Shown here in pieces: positions 39,074 to 48,455 of a DNA stretch of 64,000 bases. This DNA comes from an uncultured Clostridia bacterium (lineage in GTDB: Bacteria > Bacillota > Clostridia > Lachnospirales > CAG-274). A model generated the notes under the pieces. The model made no database searches. It saw only the letters and a list, made by a program, of their open reading frames with translations, and was not told the DNA's origin. A program made the translations under genes and the position numbers. Location of the stretch: NCBI GenBank assembly GCA_947585865.1, contig CANPXH010000004.1, positions 62,001 to 126,000 of the forward strand. Direction: 5' to 3'. Position 1 is the first letter of the stretch; each line of letters starts with the position of its first letter.

Positions 39074-39226
39074 TTCTGTAAAGCTCTGTAATGGAAGTTA
39101 GAAAGGGTAGGGGGAGAACTTCGTTCATTATAGAGCTTTAGGTAAAACCAATGGACAAGGGATACCTTGTTCATCAGCTTAAATACATTATATAACACGA
39201 AGCATATAATGTAAATAGTTTTTTTG
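39074..39226 (+). ncRNA. Structured RNA resembling CsfG of endospore formers
   Basis: A stem of about 20 bp (39080-39099 with 39117-39139) closes a G-rich 17-base loop, AGAAAGGGTAGGGGGAG. A second hairpin GGACAAGG-GATA-CCTTGTTC (39153-39172) follows. A terminator-like TACATTATAT/ATATAATGTA with seven T (39184-39225) ends it. Both stems contain one pair that is G-U only if the plus strand is transcribed. A conserved G-rich stretch of about 19 bases between complementary arms is how I recall the sporulation RNA CsfG. No Rfam search was possible. Nothing else is seen in 39226-39349. Confidence 0.55.
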
Positions 39227-39349
39227 TGAAATAAATGAGAACTTTTTTTGCAAAATCGTGTAAAAACAACTATAAATTTAATAAAAAATATATAAATATG
39301 TCTATAAAAACAAATAATATGAATAATTTGTGAATTCCATTACGTTTTG

Positions 39350-40828
39350 TTATAGCAGTATGCATATTATGCCGCCGCTGCCCTCGTTTATTATTTTTTG
39401 AAGGCTTTCCTTAAATTTGAACTGAGTGTCCTCAGACAGGCGCATAAGCTTTGTGTTAAGGTCATCTGTTATAAGCTCTCTGAGTGTTCTGCCGAAAATG
39501 CTGTATTCCCATATGCTGCCGGGATCCTGGCTGTACTGAGAACCAAGATAATCCACAAGCTCCTTGGATTGTTCTTCGCTGCCTACGATAGGGGCAACAG
39601 CCGTTTTTATATTTGTTTTTATAAGGTGTATGCCCGGCGCCTCAGCCTTTATCTTTATGCCGTATCGGCTGCCTTGCTTAAGCACCTCCGGCGCCTCCAG
39701 TACCATATCCTCAACGGAAGGCGTAACTATGCCGTAGCCTTTTTTGTTCACCTCATCAAGGGCATTTTTGATCTTGTCGTATTCCTTTTTGGCTTGGGTC
39801 AGCAATTTAATGGTAGAGATGAGCTCAAATTCACTGTTTATTTCGGTGCCCGTTGTTTCCGTAAGCACATCGTAAAACAGGTTGTCATTTAAGAAAAGCT
39901 CTATGTAAGCCTTGCCCTCGCCCAGATCTATATTTTCGGAATATATCTTCTTTACATTTTCATTATCCCCCAGTATGCTTGCGGCGGAGGGAATATCCTT
40001 TATGCCGTTTATATTTTCCGCCATAGCCTTAGCCGAGTCGATTATGCTGCTTTTTATATGGTAGCTGTTGTCCATGGCTTCCAGCCACTTGGGTATTGCT
40101 ATATCCACTTCTCCCAGGGGGAAAGCATAGAGCGCCTCTGAAAGTATGCCGCTTATGTCATCCTGAGTCATATTTTTGCAGTTGACGGCAAGCACGGGCA
40201 TTTTGTATTTATTTTCCATTTGCGCTTTTATTTCCTGAGTGTTCTTGTCGTTGGGGTCATTGCAGTTAAGTATGATAACAAAGGGCTTTCCCGTGTCCTT
40301 AAGCTCTTTTATGACTCTGGCCTCACTGTTTATGTAATTTTCCCTGGGGATATCGGTAACGGTACCGTCTGCCGTGATAACTATGCCTATAGTTGCATGA
40401 TCCGCTATCACCTTATGTGTGCCCAGCTCTGCCGCCATGGCAAAGGGCATTTTATTTTCCGACCACGGAGTGGATACCATTCTTGGGGAGTTGTTTTCGG
40501 TATGCCCCTTTGCCCCGTCTACTATGTAGCCTACGCAGTCTATGAGCCTTACGTTTAATTCTATGCCGTCTGCGGGGCTTATCCTGACCGCTTCGTTAGG
40601 CACGAATTTAGGCTCTGTAGTCATTATGGCTGTGCCTTCCGCCGACTGGGGCAGTTCATCCCTTGTCCTTGTTTTTACGTGTTCGTTTTCAATATTGGGT
40701 ATAACAAGCTTTTCCATAAAGTTTTTTATAAAGGTGGATTTTCCCGTGCGCACAGGGCCTACAACACCTATATAAATATCTCCGCCTGTTCTTTCTGCTA
40801 TATCCTTATATACATCATAGCTGTTCAT
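39350..40828 (-). CDS. spoIVA: Stage IV sporulation protein A
   Basis: A 492-residue cytoskeletal ATPase that polymerises on the forespore surface as the base of the coat. The Walker A is GPVRTGKSTF (about residues 24-33), with the RTRDELPQSAEGTAIMTTEPKFVPNEA and RLIDCVGYIVDGAKGH blocks unique to SpoIVA, and the conserved C-terminal SpoVM-sensing region. Full length. The leader region 40829-41080 is AT-rich with no other gene. Confidence 0.97.
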   Translation of the reverse strand: MNSYDVYKDIAERTGGDIYIGVVGPVRTGKSTFIKNFMEKLVIPNIENEHVKTRTRDELPQSAEGTAIMTTEPKFVPNEAVRISPADGIELNVRLIDCVGYIVDGAKGHTENNSPRMVSTPWSENKMPFAMAAELGTHKVIADHATIGIVITADGTVTDIPRENYINSEARVIKELKDTGKPFVIILNCNDPNDKNTQEIKAQMENKYKMPVLAVNCKNMTQDDISGILSEALYAFPLGEVDIAIPKWLEAMDNSYHIKSSIIDSAKAMAENINGIKDIPSAASILGDNENVKKIYSENIDLGEGKAYIELFLNDNLFYDVLTETTGTEINSEFELISTIKLLTQAKKEYDKIKNALDEVNKKGYGIVTPSVEDMVLEAPEVLKQGSRYGIKIKAEAPGIHLIKTNIKTAVAPIVGSEEQSKELVDYLGSQYSQDPGSIWEYSIFGRTLRELITDDLNTKLMRLSEDTQFKFKESLQKIINEGSGGIICILL

Positions 40829-41080
40829 AACATACCTCCGTTCAAAGCTATAATCATTGTATGAAAGACAGCGGGCAAATATGTAAAATTAAACTTTATG
40901 AAAAACTAACAAAAATCAAGTCATTAATTTGTAAACTATTACCAAAATGGCTTTTTGTGTTTCATAAACATTACTTCAATGTTGAAAAATTGTATCATTA
41001 AACGGATTTTTACTGATTAAAGGCCAAAAAACGGGGCACAACTGTGCAAAATTTACAAATAGGGAACGTAAAAAATAAAT

Positions 41081-41109
41081 TTGACAAAACTTCAAATTCA
41101 AGTTATTAT
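41081..41109 (+). promoter_or_regulatory. Promoter of the HPr-like gene
   Basis: TTGACA (41081-41086), 17-bp spacer, TATTAT (41104-41109). Confidence 0.75.
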
Positions 41110-41166
41110 TACATTGTAACAATTAATTTTTTGGATTTTTATCCATTTAAAGGGAGGTAAACGATT

Positions 41167-41397
41167 ATGAAAAATTTAACCCTTAAATTAGACTCAATTG
41201 ACAAGGTAAAGGATTTTGTAAACATTATAAGCACATTTGACGGTGACTTTGATCTGGCTTCAGACAGATATGTTGTAGATGCAAAGTCAATAATGGGTAT
41301 CTTCTCATTAGATGTTAGCAAGCCTATACGCCTTGATGTACATGACGATGCTGAGTTTGATGCTGTTAAGGCTAAATTAAGCAAGTATGAAGCATAA
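41167..41397 (+). CDS. HPr-like protein lacking the active-site histidine
   Basis: A 76-residue HPr fold. The regulatory-serine segment KSIMGIFSLD (Ser about 44, the HprK site in HPr) is present. The usual LHARPA loop with His15 is replaced by DSIDKVKDFVN, so it cannot take phosphate from enzyme I. Bacillus Crh also lacks His15 and acts as a CcpA corepressor; a similar signalling role is possible but unproven. Own promoter, AAAGGGAGG site and terminator; monocistronic. Confidence 0.85.
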   Translation: MKNLTLKLDSIDKVKDFVNIISTFDGDFDLASDRYVVDAKSIMGIFSLDVSKPIRLDVHDDAEFDAVKAKLSKYEA

Positions 41398-41442
41398 TAA
41401 AAACAATATAGCGGGCTTTGATATGCCCTAAAAACAAAAAAG

Positions 41443-41475
41443 TCACCGCATTTGTATAAATGCGGTGATTTTTTT
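41443..41475 (+). terminator. Terminator after the HPr-like gene
   Basis: TCACCGCATTT-GTAT-AAATGCGGTGA followed by seven T. Confidence 0.9.
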
Positions 41476-41524
41476 ATTGACGTGCTTTTTGCCGGCATAA
41501 CTAAAAACAAATTTGATGCAAATA

Positions 41525-41554
41525 AAAGGGAGACCTGAATTCAGGCCTCCCTTT
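41525..41554 (-). terminator. Terminator after the pectin esterase/peptide unit
   Basis: AAAGGGAGGCCTGA/TCAGGTCTCCCTTT on the minus strand; the single irregular pair is G-U on that strand. A T-rich tract follows. Confidence 0.8.
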
Positions 41555-41581
41555 GTTGTCGACAAAGCTGTATGGATCGTA

Positions 41582-41743
41582 TTATTTGTGTAAGTTGCCG
41601 AACTGAATTACACCTTCGTTATGATTATTACCATCGCCACTAAAAGTCTGCGGTGTTCCTCTTACCGCTGCTGACACAGAAATAATATCAGGAGCAGAAT
41701 AGCATACTACTTCAGCCTTTGGACTAACATATAATTTTTTCAT
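41582..41743 (-). CDS. Small 53-residue peptide downstream of the giant pectin esterase
   Basis: Starts 18 bases after the esterase stop codon, with AAGGAGGGAAAAGAT before its ATG, and ends before a terminator, so it is the second gene of that unit. The N-terminus MKKLYVSPKAEVVCYSAPDI followed by a Ser/Ala stretch recalls short MKKY-x-x-P-x-x-EVV peptides I have seen in gut bacteria, whose function is unknown. The C-terminal half is Gly/Asn/His-rich (SGDGNNHNEGVIQF). There is no membrane helix. A secreted peptide, modified peptide or regulator are all possible. Confidence 0.7.
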   Translation of the reverse strand: MKKLYVSPKAEVVCYSAPDIISVSAAVRGTPQTFSGDGNNHNEGVIQFGNLHK

Positions 41744-41760
41744 ATCTTTTCCCTCCTTCA

Positions 41761-44700
41761 TTACTGTGATACAGTTTCTTCGTGAATAGTACCATATACC
41801 TTGTGACCGTCTATCTCTGAATATGTGGATACATAGAATGTTTTACCACTGGTTAAACCGGGAACCTTGATAGCTGCGATATATTTATCACCTTCAGCTT
41901 TAATTTCTTTTGTCAATGTTCCTTCATCAACAACCTCTGCAAATACAGTATCTGTTTCTAATTCGGAAGCATCGTCAGCCAATGCGCCTGCCTTTGACAT
42001 AGCAGCATTTATACCGACCATGCTTGCATCAGCTAATGATGCATTTGTAGCCATCTCACCGATTACATAAGCTGTATCATTGCCATCGTTGTAAACAACA
42101 TCTTTAAATACAAATGCTGGTTCAGGAATTTCGCCTGTGGTTGTAAGGGTGATTTTATCTAAGTAACCAGTACCACTACCGGCAACAATCTCGATATAAT
42201 CCTTATCTTCATTTACTTTAACGGTTTTAGATTCACCATTACTTTGTGCTGTAAATGATTCTCCATTAATTGTTAATGTTGTATTTCCATAGGCTGAAAC
42301 TGTAACCTCATCACCAACAGCGAAAACAGGAACTTTGATTACAGCACCGTCATTGAATATTGCCCATTGCTGATTACGAACTTGGAATTTACTCTGTTCG
42401 CCGCCCTTAGTTGTATCAACATATAATGATACTCCTGCTGTATCTGATTGATATCCGGCTGTCTCTATGTTGGTGTTTGATCCTGTATCTTTCTGAACAA
42501 TATCTATTGGTAAATCTGTAACTACTGACTGGTTGAGATTCCATGTAATAGTTTTCTTTTCCTTAACCTTATCGGTTAAAGCACCTGTTGTTTTAACAGT
42601 AAGTCCCTTAGAATAGAAAGCACTTGTTGTTATACCTTCAAGCTTGATCTTTACAATATCGCCTGCCTTAAGGTCTTTTAATGTAGCATTAGCTGTAGCA
42701 TTATTAGTACTATCTGTTGTAGTAATATCAAGTGCTTCTATAGTCTTTACATCATTTACATAAACAACAGCATTGCCCTTGTTTTGTTCGTATGAAGTGC
42801 TCAGTATTATTTCTGTTGTATCTGCATCTTCCGCCATTGTGAATGTTAAAACTCCGGTATTATTTGCAGTAGCACCATATCGATCCTGATGTCTATTGAA
42901 ATTCGTTATTTCAAGTATTCCCTTTCCGTCTTTACTCATAAGAGTAGTCGGCATAGGATTACCTTGTGATAAATTGTCAACAACAAAATCAAATTCATAA
43001 GTATTCATGGCAACAGGCTCATAAAGAGTACGGAGACTAATGCTGTAAAGGTATGTATTACCCGTTGCAACCAAATCAATACCCTTACCGACATCATCAG
43101 CTTCTGCCGTGATCTCTGTTGTCGCACTTTCTGCCGGTTTGTCCTTTACACTATATTGCGTATCATATGCATTAATTGTAATTATATCGCCTGCCTGATA
43201 TACAGGAATAGTAATCTTTGTATTCTCGTTAAACTGAGCGTCAGCATCAGGATTTCTCTGCTGTAATTTGCCGCTAGTCGCATCTACATTTAAGGCAACT
43301 GTGCCAAGCTTATCATCTTGTACAGTAACAGTACCGGTCTTGCTCTGAATTGCACCATTTTCACCTAAGCTTGTGTTGCGCGTCTTGAAATTCCATGTTA
43401 CAAGTGAGCCTTCAATTTCAGGTATCACATAAGGAACATGCTTTTCAGGAAGCCAATCTTCTGAATAGAAGTTATAATCATTTTCTGCTGCAAGAATATC
43501 TGCTTCTTCCTTTGTAAGCTGCGCACCATTAAGAGTTGACTTAAATTCCACATCGCCGGTTGTAGTATTGCCGTACTCTTTGAAAGTAGCCTGCTCAGGC
43601 TGAACACCACTCATTTCATTCCAGCCTTTTTCTAATATAAGCCCATTAGTTTTAGTATTTATAAATGTAACATCGGCTGAAGTACCCCATGGTCTTCCGT
43701 AATATCCCGGTTCAACTGTTTCTGCGCTTGTATCGATTTTACCGCTTTCTACGCTGCAATCTCTTAATATGATCTTGCCCTGTGTAGCAGTAATATAACC
43801 CGGCTTACTCTTACCTGCAAGCGCATTATAGCCTGACCAAAGAAGCTTACAATTATCAAATGCTGTAAATGAGCCTGCACCACCGAATATATAGTCAGTC
43901 TGACCCATTATTTCACAATCCTTGAAATAATAGAGACCTGTCTTTACATAAAGGGTATCCTGTGAGCTCTTGAGCTTACACTTGTAGATAGAAGCCTTAG
44001 CGTTATCAAGAACAAGTGCTGCTGCTCTCTCTGTAGCTGCTGCTGCCTTGACATCTGTATCTATTGTTCTTACAACTTCGGTATTAAGTTTATTTGCATC
44101 AATTTCCTGAGCTGTAGCAAGAGTAACACCATCATCAATTTCATCCTGAGTCATATATCTGTTGAAAGAATTTTCAAATGTAATACCCTCTGCATAGAAG
44201 TTGTCGCCTGTAACTTGTACAGCAGTACCCCATCTGTCTACGGTAGCGGTAAGATTATGCTTATCATAAGCATACTCTATGTCATAAAGGCCTCTGTAAT
44301 AAGATCCGCCTGACCAACTAGAAGCAGTGTTTTTTGTCGGTACAGGCTTTATGCTGTAGTATTTGTAGCCTACGCCATAGTACCATGTAAGTGTAACCTC
44401 ACCGTCATCAAAATTGCCGTTGCCGTTATAGTCTGATGTAAGTGTAACATTATTTGCATCAACTATTATCTGCTCTCTGTAAGTGCCTGCCTTAATACGA
44501 ACTGTCCACTTATCTGTTGCAGAAGATGATATGCTTGACGCCTTTATACCTGCAATAGCTTCATTTACTGTAGGATAATGTACGCCATCATAGCTTGTAT
44601 CATCAGGATCTACATATATTTCTTTATTTGATGCTGTTGCAGGAACTGCATTCTTCTTATAAAGAACGTTGTTAAAGTTATTAGCTGTATCTGAAGCGCT

Positions 44701-47421
44701 TACTGTAAATTCATCACTTGAAAGTGTTGATATTGTATAGCCTTCAAGCTCTGAAGCTTCTACTTCGTATGTACCGGGAGCAAGCTGCATTTCATAAGCA
44801 CCGGTAGAGTTATCAAAGTTAACCTGAGTTTCTACATTAGTGACAGTATTTTTATATTTAATAGTTACACCATCAGGAATTTCAGTCTTACCCTGTACTG
44901 TAACAGTACCCTTGAATGTAACATTTTCTATCTTTGTAAGTGTAACCTCAGGATTTTCTACGCCCTGTGTAACCGTAAGTGTACCTGAATATGCCGTACC
45001 ATCCTTTGTAAGTACAAGAGGATATTCGCCCTCATTAAAGAAGTAAGACTGACCTACAGTATATTCCTGTCCGTTGATGGTATACGTACCCTCAGTAACA
45101 GGATCGGTTCCATCGATCTTAAAGGAAGGTGTTACCTGTACCTGTGCTTTTACATCTACAGTAATTTTATTTACATATATAGCTTTTGTATTGCTTACAA
45201 GACTGTATGTCTTACCTGCTTCAAGCTTAACAGGTTTTTTCTCATTAGTAACATAATTACCCTTGCCGTTAGTTGAACCAACAGTTACATCTGTGGCTCC
45301 GCCTTTAAGCATAAGGTTTCTGTCATCATCACCTGATGTAGCATAGCTTACTGTCAGATATGCTTCCTTACCTACGAGATCGCCTGTGCTGAACTTGATA
45401 CCTGCTTTACTGCCTATGTTTATTCTCTTGTTTGCTGTATCAAGAGTGGCAGTATTTGTATCAACAGCTTCAAGTTCAAAATAATACGGACCTGACAAGT
45501 GCTGATTTACTTGCTGGACTATATCATTGTTTTCGCCTGTCCATTCAATTTTTCCTTCGTTTATAGCTGTACGAGCAGTTGTCTCCGGGAATTCAACAGT
45601 AAAATCAACATCACCATCTACTTTCCATGTATAGGAATTATTGTCAAGTACAAGCTCTTTTGTACCGACCTTAACTGACGGATAATGGTTGCCATCATTA
45701 GGAGTTGCTGTAAGCTTAAGCTCTGTTTCGCCATCAACCTGTGTACCGCTGGATACAGAATCATTGCCGTTAGTCTTTACGAGAGTAACACTACCATTTT
45801 CAGGTGATCCTGTATAAGTAACTTTACCTGATAAACGTGTGATGAGTGCGCCGTCTCCCGGTTCTGTTGCTTCACCATTTGCAACTATATCAGTAAATGT
45901 AATATCTGCATTTCTTGCTGCAAAGAAACCGGGATATATATATCCTGACATCTGCTCATCGGAAAGCGTATACTCTTTGATAAAGTTGCCATAAGGCGTC
46001 TTATAAGAAGTTGCATACCTATTCCCATATTTTACGATTTTAACCGTTACTTCATCACCTGCTGCAGGTACAGCCGGAAGAACATCGCCTGTAGTCATTG
46101 TAGAGGTAGCCTTATCAACTGAAAAGCTGCTGTTCGGTTTACCTGATGACATATTTACAGGACCTGCTGCAACATAATTGAAGTTTGCTCCGGATTCATT
46201 AGTGTCAATTTTTATCTCATCTGAAATAATGGCACCGAATGAAACCTGATCATTGGAGCTGTTAATACTATTTATATGCGCTTTTGCAGATACCTGATAA
46301 ATGTTTGTATTAGCAGGAATACAAGTAAAGTACATGGCAATACCATTTGCTGATGAAGAAACCTTACCCTTGTCACCGGCCTTGCCTGCTACTATCTGAA
46401 CCTTATTTTCATCCGGTGTTTCTGTTATATCAAAATTATTTTTATTTACAGCTCCGCCTACGTCACCAAATACTGTAGCATACCAATCTTCTTTTGTTGT
46501 AGTCCATAAACTGCTTTTATTTGTTTCTAATTCTTCAAGTGAATAATCGCCCTCTTTAGGTGGTTGATAACCCGGATTTTGTTTTAAATCCTCTTCCTCT
46601 GTAGGCTCCTGAGGATCAGCAACAAATAAATCCTTTAACCCATTCTGAGCATTTTTTGCTATTAAGCAGGCAACCATCTTTGCACCATAGTTGTTAAGAT
46701 GTGTATTGTCTACTGTTTTTTCATTTATCCATGCGTGATATTTCTTAGCTGCTTCAAGATCTGTATATTTTTCCTTAGTAAGAGTTGTAAGATCTATACA
46801 ATCGATACTACATTCGATTGCTAACTCTTTAATATCCTGAGCATAATCTCCGCCATTATCCTTATGCACATCCTTATCGGTCCAATCAGAACCTGACGGA
46901 TGTCTTACTATAGGAGTACATAATACAGGCGTAACGCCTTTATTCTGAGCAGGCTTAATATAATTTTCATAAAGAGAATTCTTGAATGTACCTGCTTCGT
47001 CTTTAGTACCGCCGGGACTTGTATATAATGCAGCATCACTTTGCTTTTCATCATTATGACCAAAAGCAATTATAAGATAATCACCTGACTGCATACCGGC
47101 AGTACCATCTGTGCCCATTAATTTCTTGTAATTATTTTCACTTAAAAAGCTTTTGGAGCTTCTGCCTGATAATGCAAGATTTTCCACTTTTGCCTTATCA
47201 CTTTGCACATAATCTTTAAGCTTTGTGCCAAAGCCTACCCTTTTGTAATAATAAGTCGCATCGTCTGCTTCTTTGTAATCACAGCTTGTGGAATCGCCTA
47301 CTATCCAAATTGTAGGTGTGCCTTCTGCTGCGCTTACAGTCACCGCCATATTGCACAGCATAGCAGACAGCGCCATTACAAAAGCCAGCAATCCGCTTAA
47401 TCCTTTCCTGAATTTTTTCAT
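41761..47421 (-). CDS. Giant secreted pectin/rhamnogalacturonan esterase (CE12 + CE8)
   Basis: 1886 residues with a signal peptide at 1-32. An SGNH hydrolase of CE12 type follows (Ser44 in IVGDSTS, LALSGRSSKSF, IIAFGHNDE, and DNTHLNNYGA with the catalytic Asp/His), which should deacetylate rhamnogalacturonan. Middle beta-rich modules include several laminin-G/CBM-like stretches. A CE8 pectin methylesterase covers about 925-1285 with QDTLY, GQTDYIFGG and YYGRPWG holding the catalytic residues. Further beta modules end the protein; no SLH or dockerin is seen. Both esterases prepare pectin for lyases such as the PL9 at 8.6 kb. The start at 47421 is set by GGGAGG ten bases upstream; a 13-codon extension to 47460 is possible. 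Confidence 0.88.
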   Translation of the reverse strand: MKKFRKGLSGLLAFVMALSAMLCNMAVTVSAAEGTPTIWIVGDSTSCDYKEADDATYYYKRVGFGTKLKDYVQSDKAKVENLALSGRSSKSFLSENNYKKLMGTDGTAGMQSGDYLIIAFGHNDEKQSDAALYTSPGGTKDEAGTFKNSLYENYIKPAQNKGVTPVLCTPIVRHPSGSDWTDKDVHKDNGGDYAQDIKELAIECSIDCIDLTTLTKEKYTDLEAAKKYHAWINEKTVDNTHLNNYGAKMVACLIAKNAQNGLKDLFVADPQEPTEEEDLKQNPGYQPPKEGDYSLEELETNKSSLWTTTKEDWYATVFGDVGGAVNKNNFDITETPDENKVQIVAGKAGDKGKVSSSANGIAMYFTCIPANTNIYQVSAKAHINSINSSNDQVSFGAIISDEIKIDTNESGANFNYVAAGPVNMSSGKPNSSFSVDKATSTMTTGDVLPAVPAAGDEVTVKIVKYGNRYATSYKTPYGNFIKEYTLSDEQMSGYIYPGFFAARNADITFTDIVANGEATEPGDGALITRLSGKVTYTGSPENGSVTLVKTNGNDSVSSGTQVDGETELKLTATPNDGNHYPSVKVGTKELVLDNNSYTWKVDGDVDFTVEFPETTARTAINEGKIEWTGENNDIVQQVNQHLSGPYYFELEAVDTNTATLDTANKRINIGSKAGIKFSTGDLVGKEAYLTVSYATSGDDDRNLMLKGGATDVTVGSTNGKGNYVTNEKKPVKLEAGKTYSLVSNTKAIYVNKITVDVKAQVQVTPSFKIDGTDPVTEGTYTINGQEYTVGQSYFFNEGEYPLVLTKDGTAYSGTLTVTQGVENPEVTLTKIENVTFKGTVTVQGKTEIPDGVTIKYKNTVTNVETQVNFDNSTGAYEMQLAPGTYEVEASELEGYTISTLSSDEFTVSASDTANNFNNVLYKKNAVPATASNKEIYVDPDDTSYDGVHYPTVNEAIAGIKASSISSSATDKWTVRIKAGTYREQIIVDANNVTLTSDYNGNGNFDDGEVTLTWYYGVGYKYYSIKPVPTKNTASSWSGGSYYRGLYDIEYAYDKHNLTATVDRWGTAVQVTGDNFYAEGITFENSFNRYMTQDEIDDGVTLATAQEIDANKLNTEVVRTIDTDVKAAAATERAAALVLDNAKASIYKCKLKSSQDTLYVKTGLYYFKDCEIMGQTDYIFGGAGSFTAFDNCKLLWSGYNALAGKSKPGYITATQGKIILRDCSVESGKIDTSAETVEPGYYGRPWGTSADVTFINTKTNGLILEKGWNEMSGVQPEQATFKEYGNTTTGDVEFKSTLNGAQLTKEEADILAAENDYNFYSEDWLPEKHVPYVIPEIEGSLVTWNFKTRNTSLGENGAIQSKTGTVTVQDDKLGTVALNVDATSGKLQQRNPDADAQFNENTKITIPVYQAGDIITINAYDTQYSVKDKPAESATTEITAEADDVGKGIDLVATGNTYLYSISLRTLYEPVAMNTYEFDFVVDNLSQGNPMPTTLMSKDGKGILEITNFNRHQDRYGATANNTGVLTFTMAEDADTTEIILSTSYEQNKGNAVVYVNDVKTIEALDITTTDSTNNATANATLKDLKAGDIVKIKLEGITTSAFYSKGLTVKTTGALTDKVKEKKTITWNLNQSVVTDLPIDIVQKDTGSNTNIETAGYQSDTAGVSLYVDTTKGGEQSKFQVRNQQWAIFNDGAVIKVPVFAVGDEVTVSAYGNTTLTINGESFTAQSNGESKTVKVNEDKDYIEIVAGSGTGYLDKITLTTTGEIPEPAFVFKDVVYNDGNDTAYVIGEMATNASLADASMVGINAAMSKAGALADDASELETDTVFAEVVDEGTLTKEIKAEGDKYIAAIKVPGLTSGKTFYVSTYSEIDGHKVYGTIHEETVSQ

Positions 47422-47504
47422 TCTTTCTGAACCTCCCGTTCTTTTATTTTCTTTCCGCATTTTACATAGTAATAGGAAAGAACTTTTTTTACAAGAAATA
47501 TTTT

Positions 47505-47534
47505 ATCATACCCCCCCCCCCTTAAATCAAGCAA
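47505..47534 (-). promoter_or_regulatory. Promoter of the giant esterase with an 11-base G tract in its spacer
   Basis: Minus-strand TTGCTT (47529-47534), an 18-bp spacer containing eleven G (47511-47521) and TATGAT (47505-47510). Gain or loss of a G would change spacer length, the arrangement used for phase variation in other bacteria. The -35 box also lies in an inverted repeat. Confidence 0.6.
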
Positions 47535-47566
47535 CAGCTTTAATTTTTTAAGCTATTGCTTGATTT
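47524..47566. other. Inverted repeat over the -35 region of the esterase promoter
   Basis: AAATCAAGCAA-c-AGCTT and AAGCT-a-TTGCTTGATTT with a 9-base centre; one mismatch. It could be an operator or a terminator-like hairpin. Confidence 0.6.
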
Positions 47567-47696
47567 CAGCGTTTTGCATAATTATTTTGTAAATTTTTTA
47601 TTAATAGTGCCAAGGAGGAAAAAGGTTTTAAAATTTAATGTATAATTTGATATTTATGCCGCAAATTTACAATTATATTACATACAAAACCTTTAC

Positions 47697-47725
47697 TTGA
47701 TATATTTGTAATTTTTGGTTATAAT
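47697..47725 (+). promoter_or_regulatory. Promoter of the two-component genes
   Basis: TTGATA (47697-47702), 17-bp spacer, TATAAT (47720-47725). Confidence 0.75.
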
Positions 47726-47759
47726 TTATATATAAGTATATTTTGAGGAGGTGTTTTGT

Positions 47760-48446
47760 ATGGCAAAAGTACTTGTGGTAGATGATGAAGCAAGTATAGT
47801 AAATATCATATCATACAATCTCAAAAAAGAGGGCTATGAGGTAATAACGGCCGAAGACGGAGAGAACGGCCTGGAGCTTGCCTTAAGCGAAAGCCCCGAT
47901 CTGATATTGCTGGATATAATGATGCCAAAGATGGACGGCTATGAAGTATGCCGCAAGGTCAGGGAGAAAAGCAATGTTCCCATAATAATGCTGACAGCCA
48001 GAGCAGATGAGGTGGACAAGGTAATCGGTCTTGAAATGGGCGCAGACGACTATGTTACAAAGCCCTTTGGCAACAGGGAGCTTATAGCAAGGGTGAAGGC
48101 TCATCTGAGAAGAAGCGCGGCAAAGGATATGCCTGAGACCAACGGCAACGTACAGACTTTTGGCGATCTTACCATAGACTTCGACAGATATGAAGTAACT
48201 AAGAGAGGCGATGTTATCAATCTTACATTGAGAGAATTTGAATTGCTGACATTCCTTGCCACTCAAAAGACTCAGATATTCAACAGAGAAACACTGCTGG
48301 AGAAGGTGTGGGGCTATGAATATTTCGGAGACGTAAGGGCTGTAGATGTGACTATAAGGCGCCTCAGAGAGAAGATCGAAGACGATCCCGGAAAGCCAAG
48401 ATATATTATTACCAAGAGAGGTATCGGCTATTATTTCAGTTCATAA
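47760..48446 (+). CDS. OmpR-family response regulator (WalR/PhoP type)
   Basis: A 228-residue regulator. The receiver has Asp/Asp near the N-terminus (VVDDE), the phosphorylated Asp in [14 protein letters not shown] (about 52), Thr in MLTARADE and Lys in YVTKPF. The C-terminal winged helix ends in RGIGYYFSS. The sequence is close to WalR (YycF), which controls wall hydrolases, but PhoP is similar; the walHI neighbours are missing. The ATG 47760 follows AGGAGG by eight bases. The kinase gene follows nine bases after the stop. Confidence 0.9.
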   Translation: MAKVLVVDDEASIVNIISYNLKKEGYEVITAEDGENGLELALSESPDLILLDIMMPKMDGYEVCRKVREKSNVPIIMLTARADEVDKVIGLEMGADDYVTKPFGNRELIARVKAHLRRSAAKDMPETNGNVQTFGDLTIDFDRYEVTKRGDVINLTLREFELLTFLATQKTQIFNRETLLEKVWGYEYFGDVRAVDVTIRRLREKIEDDPGKPRYIITKRGIGYYFSS

Positions 48447-48455
48447 GGTGATTTG

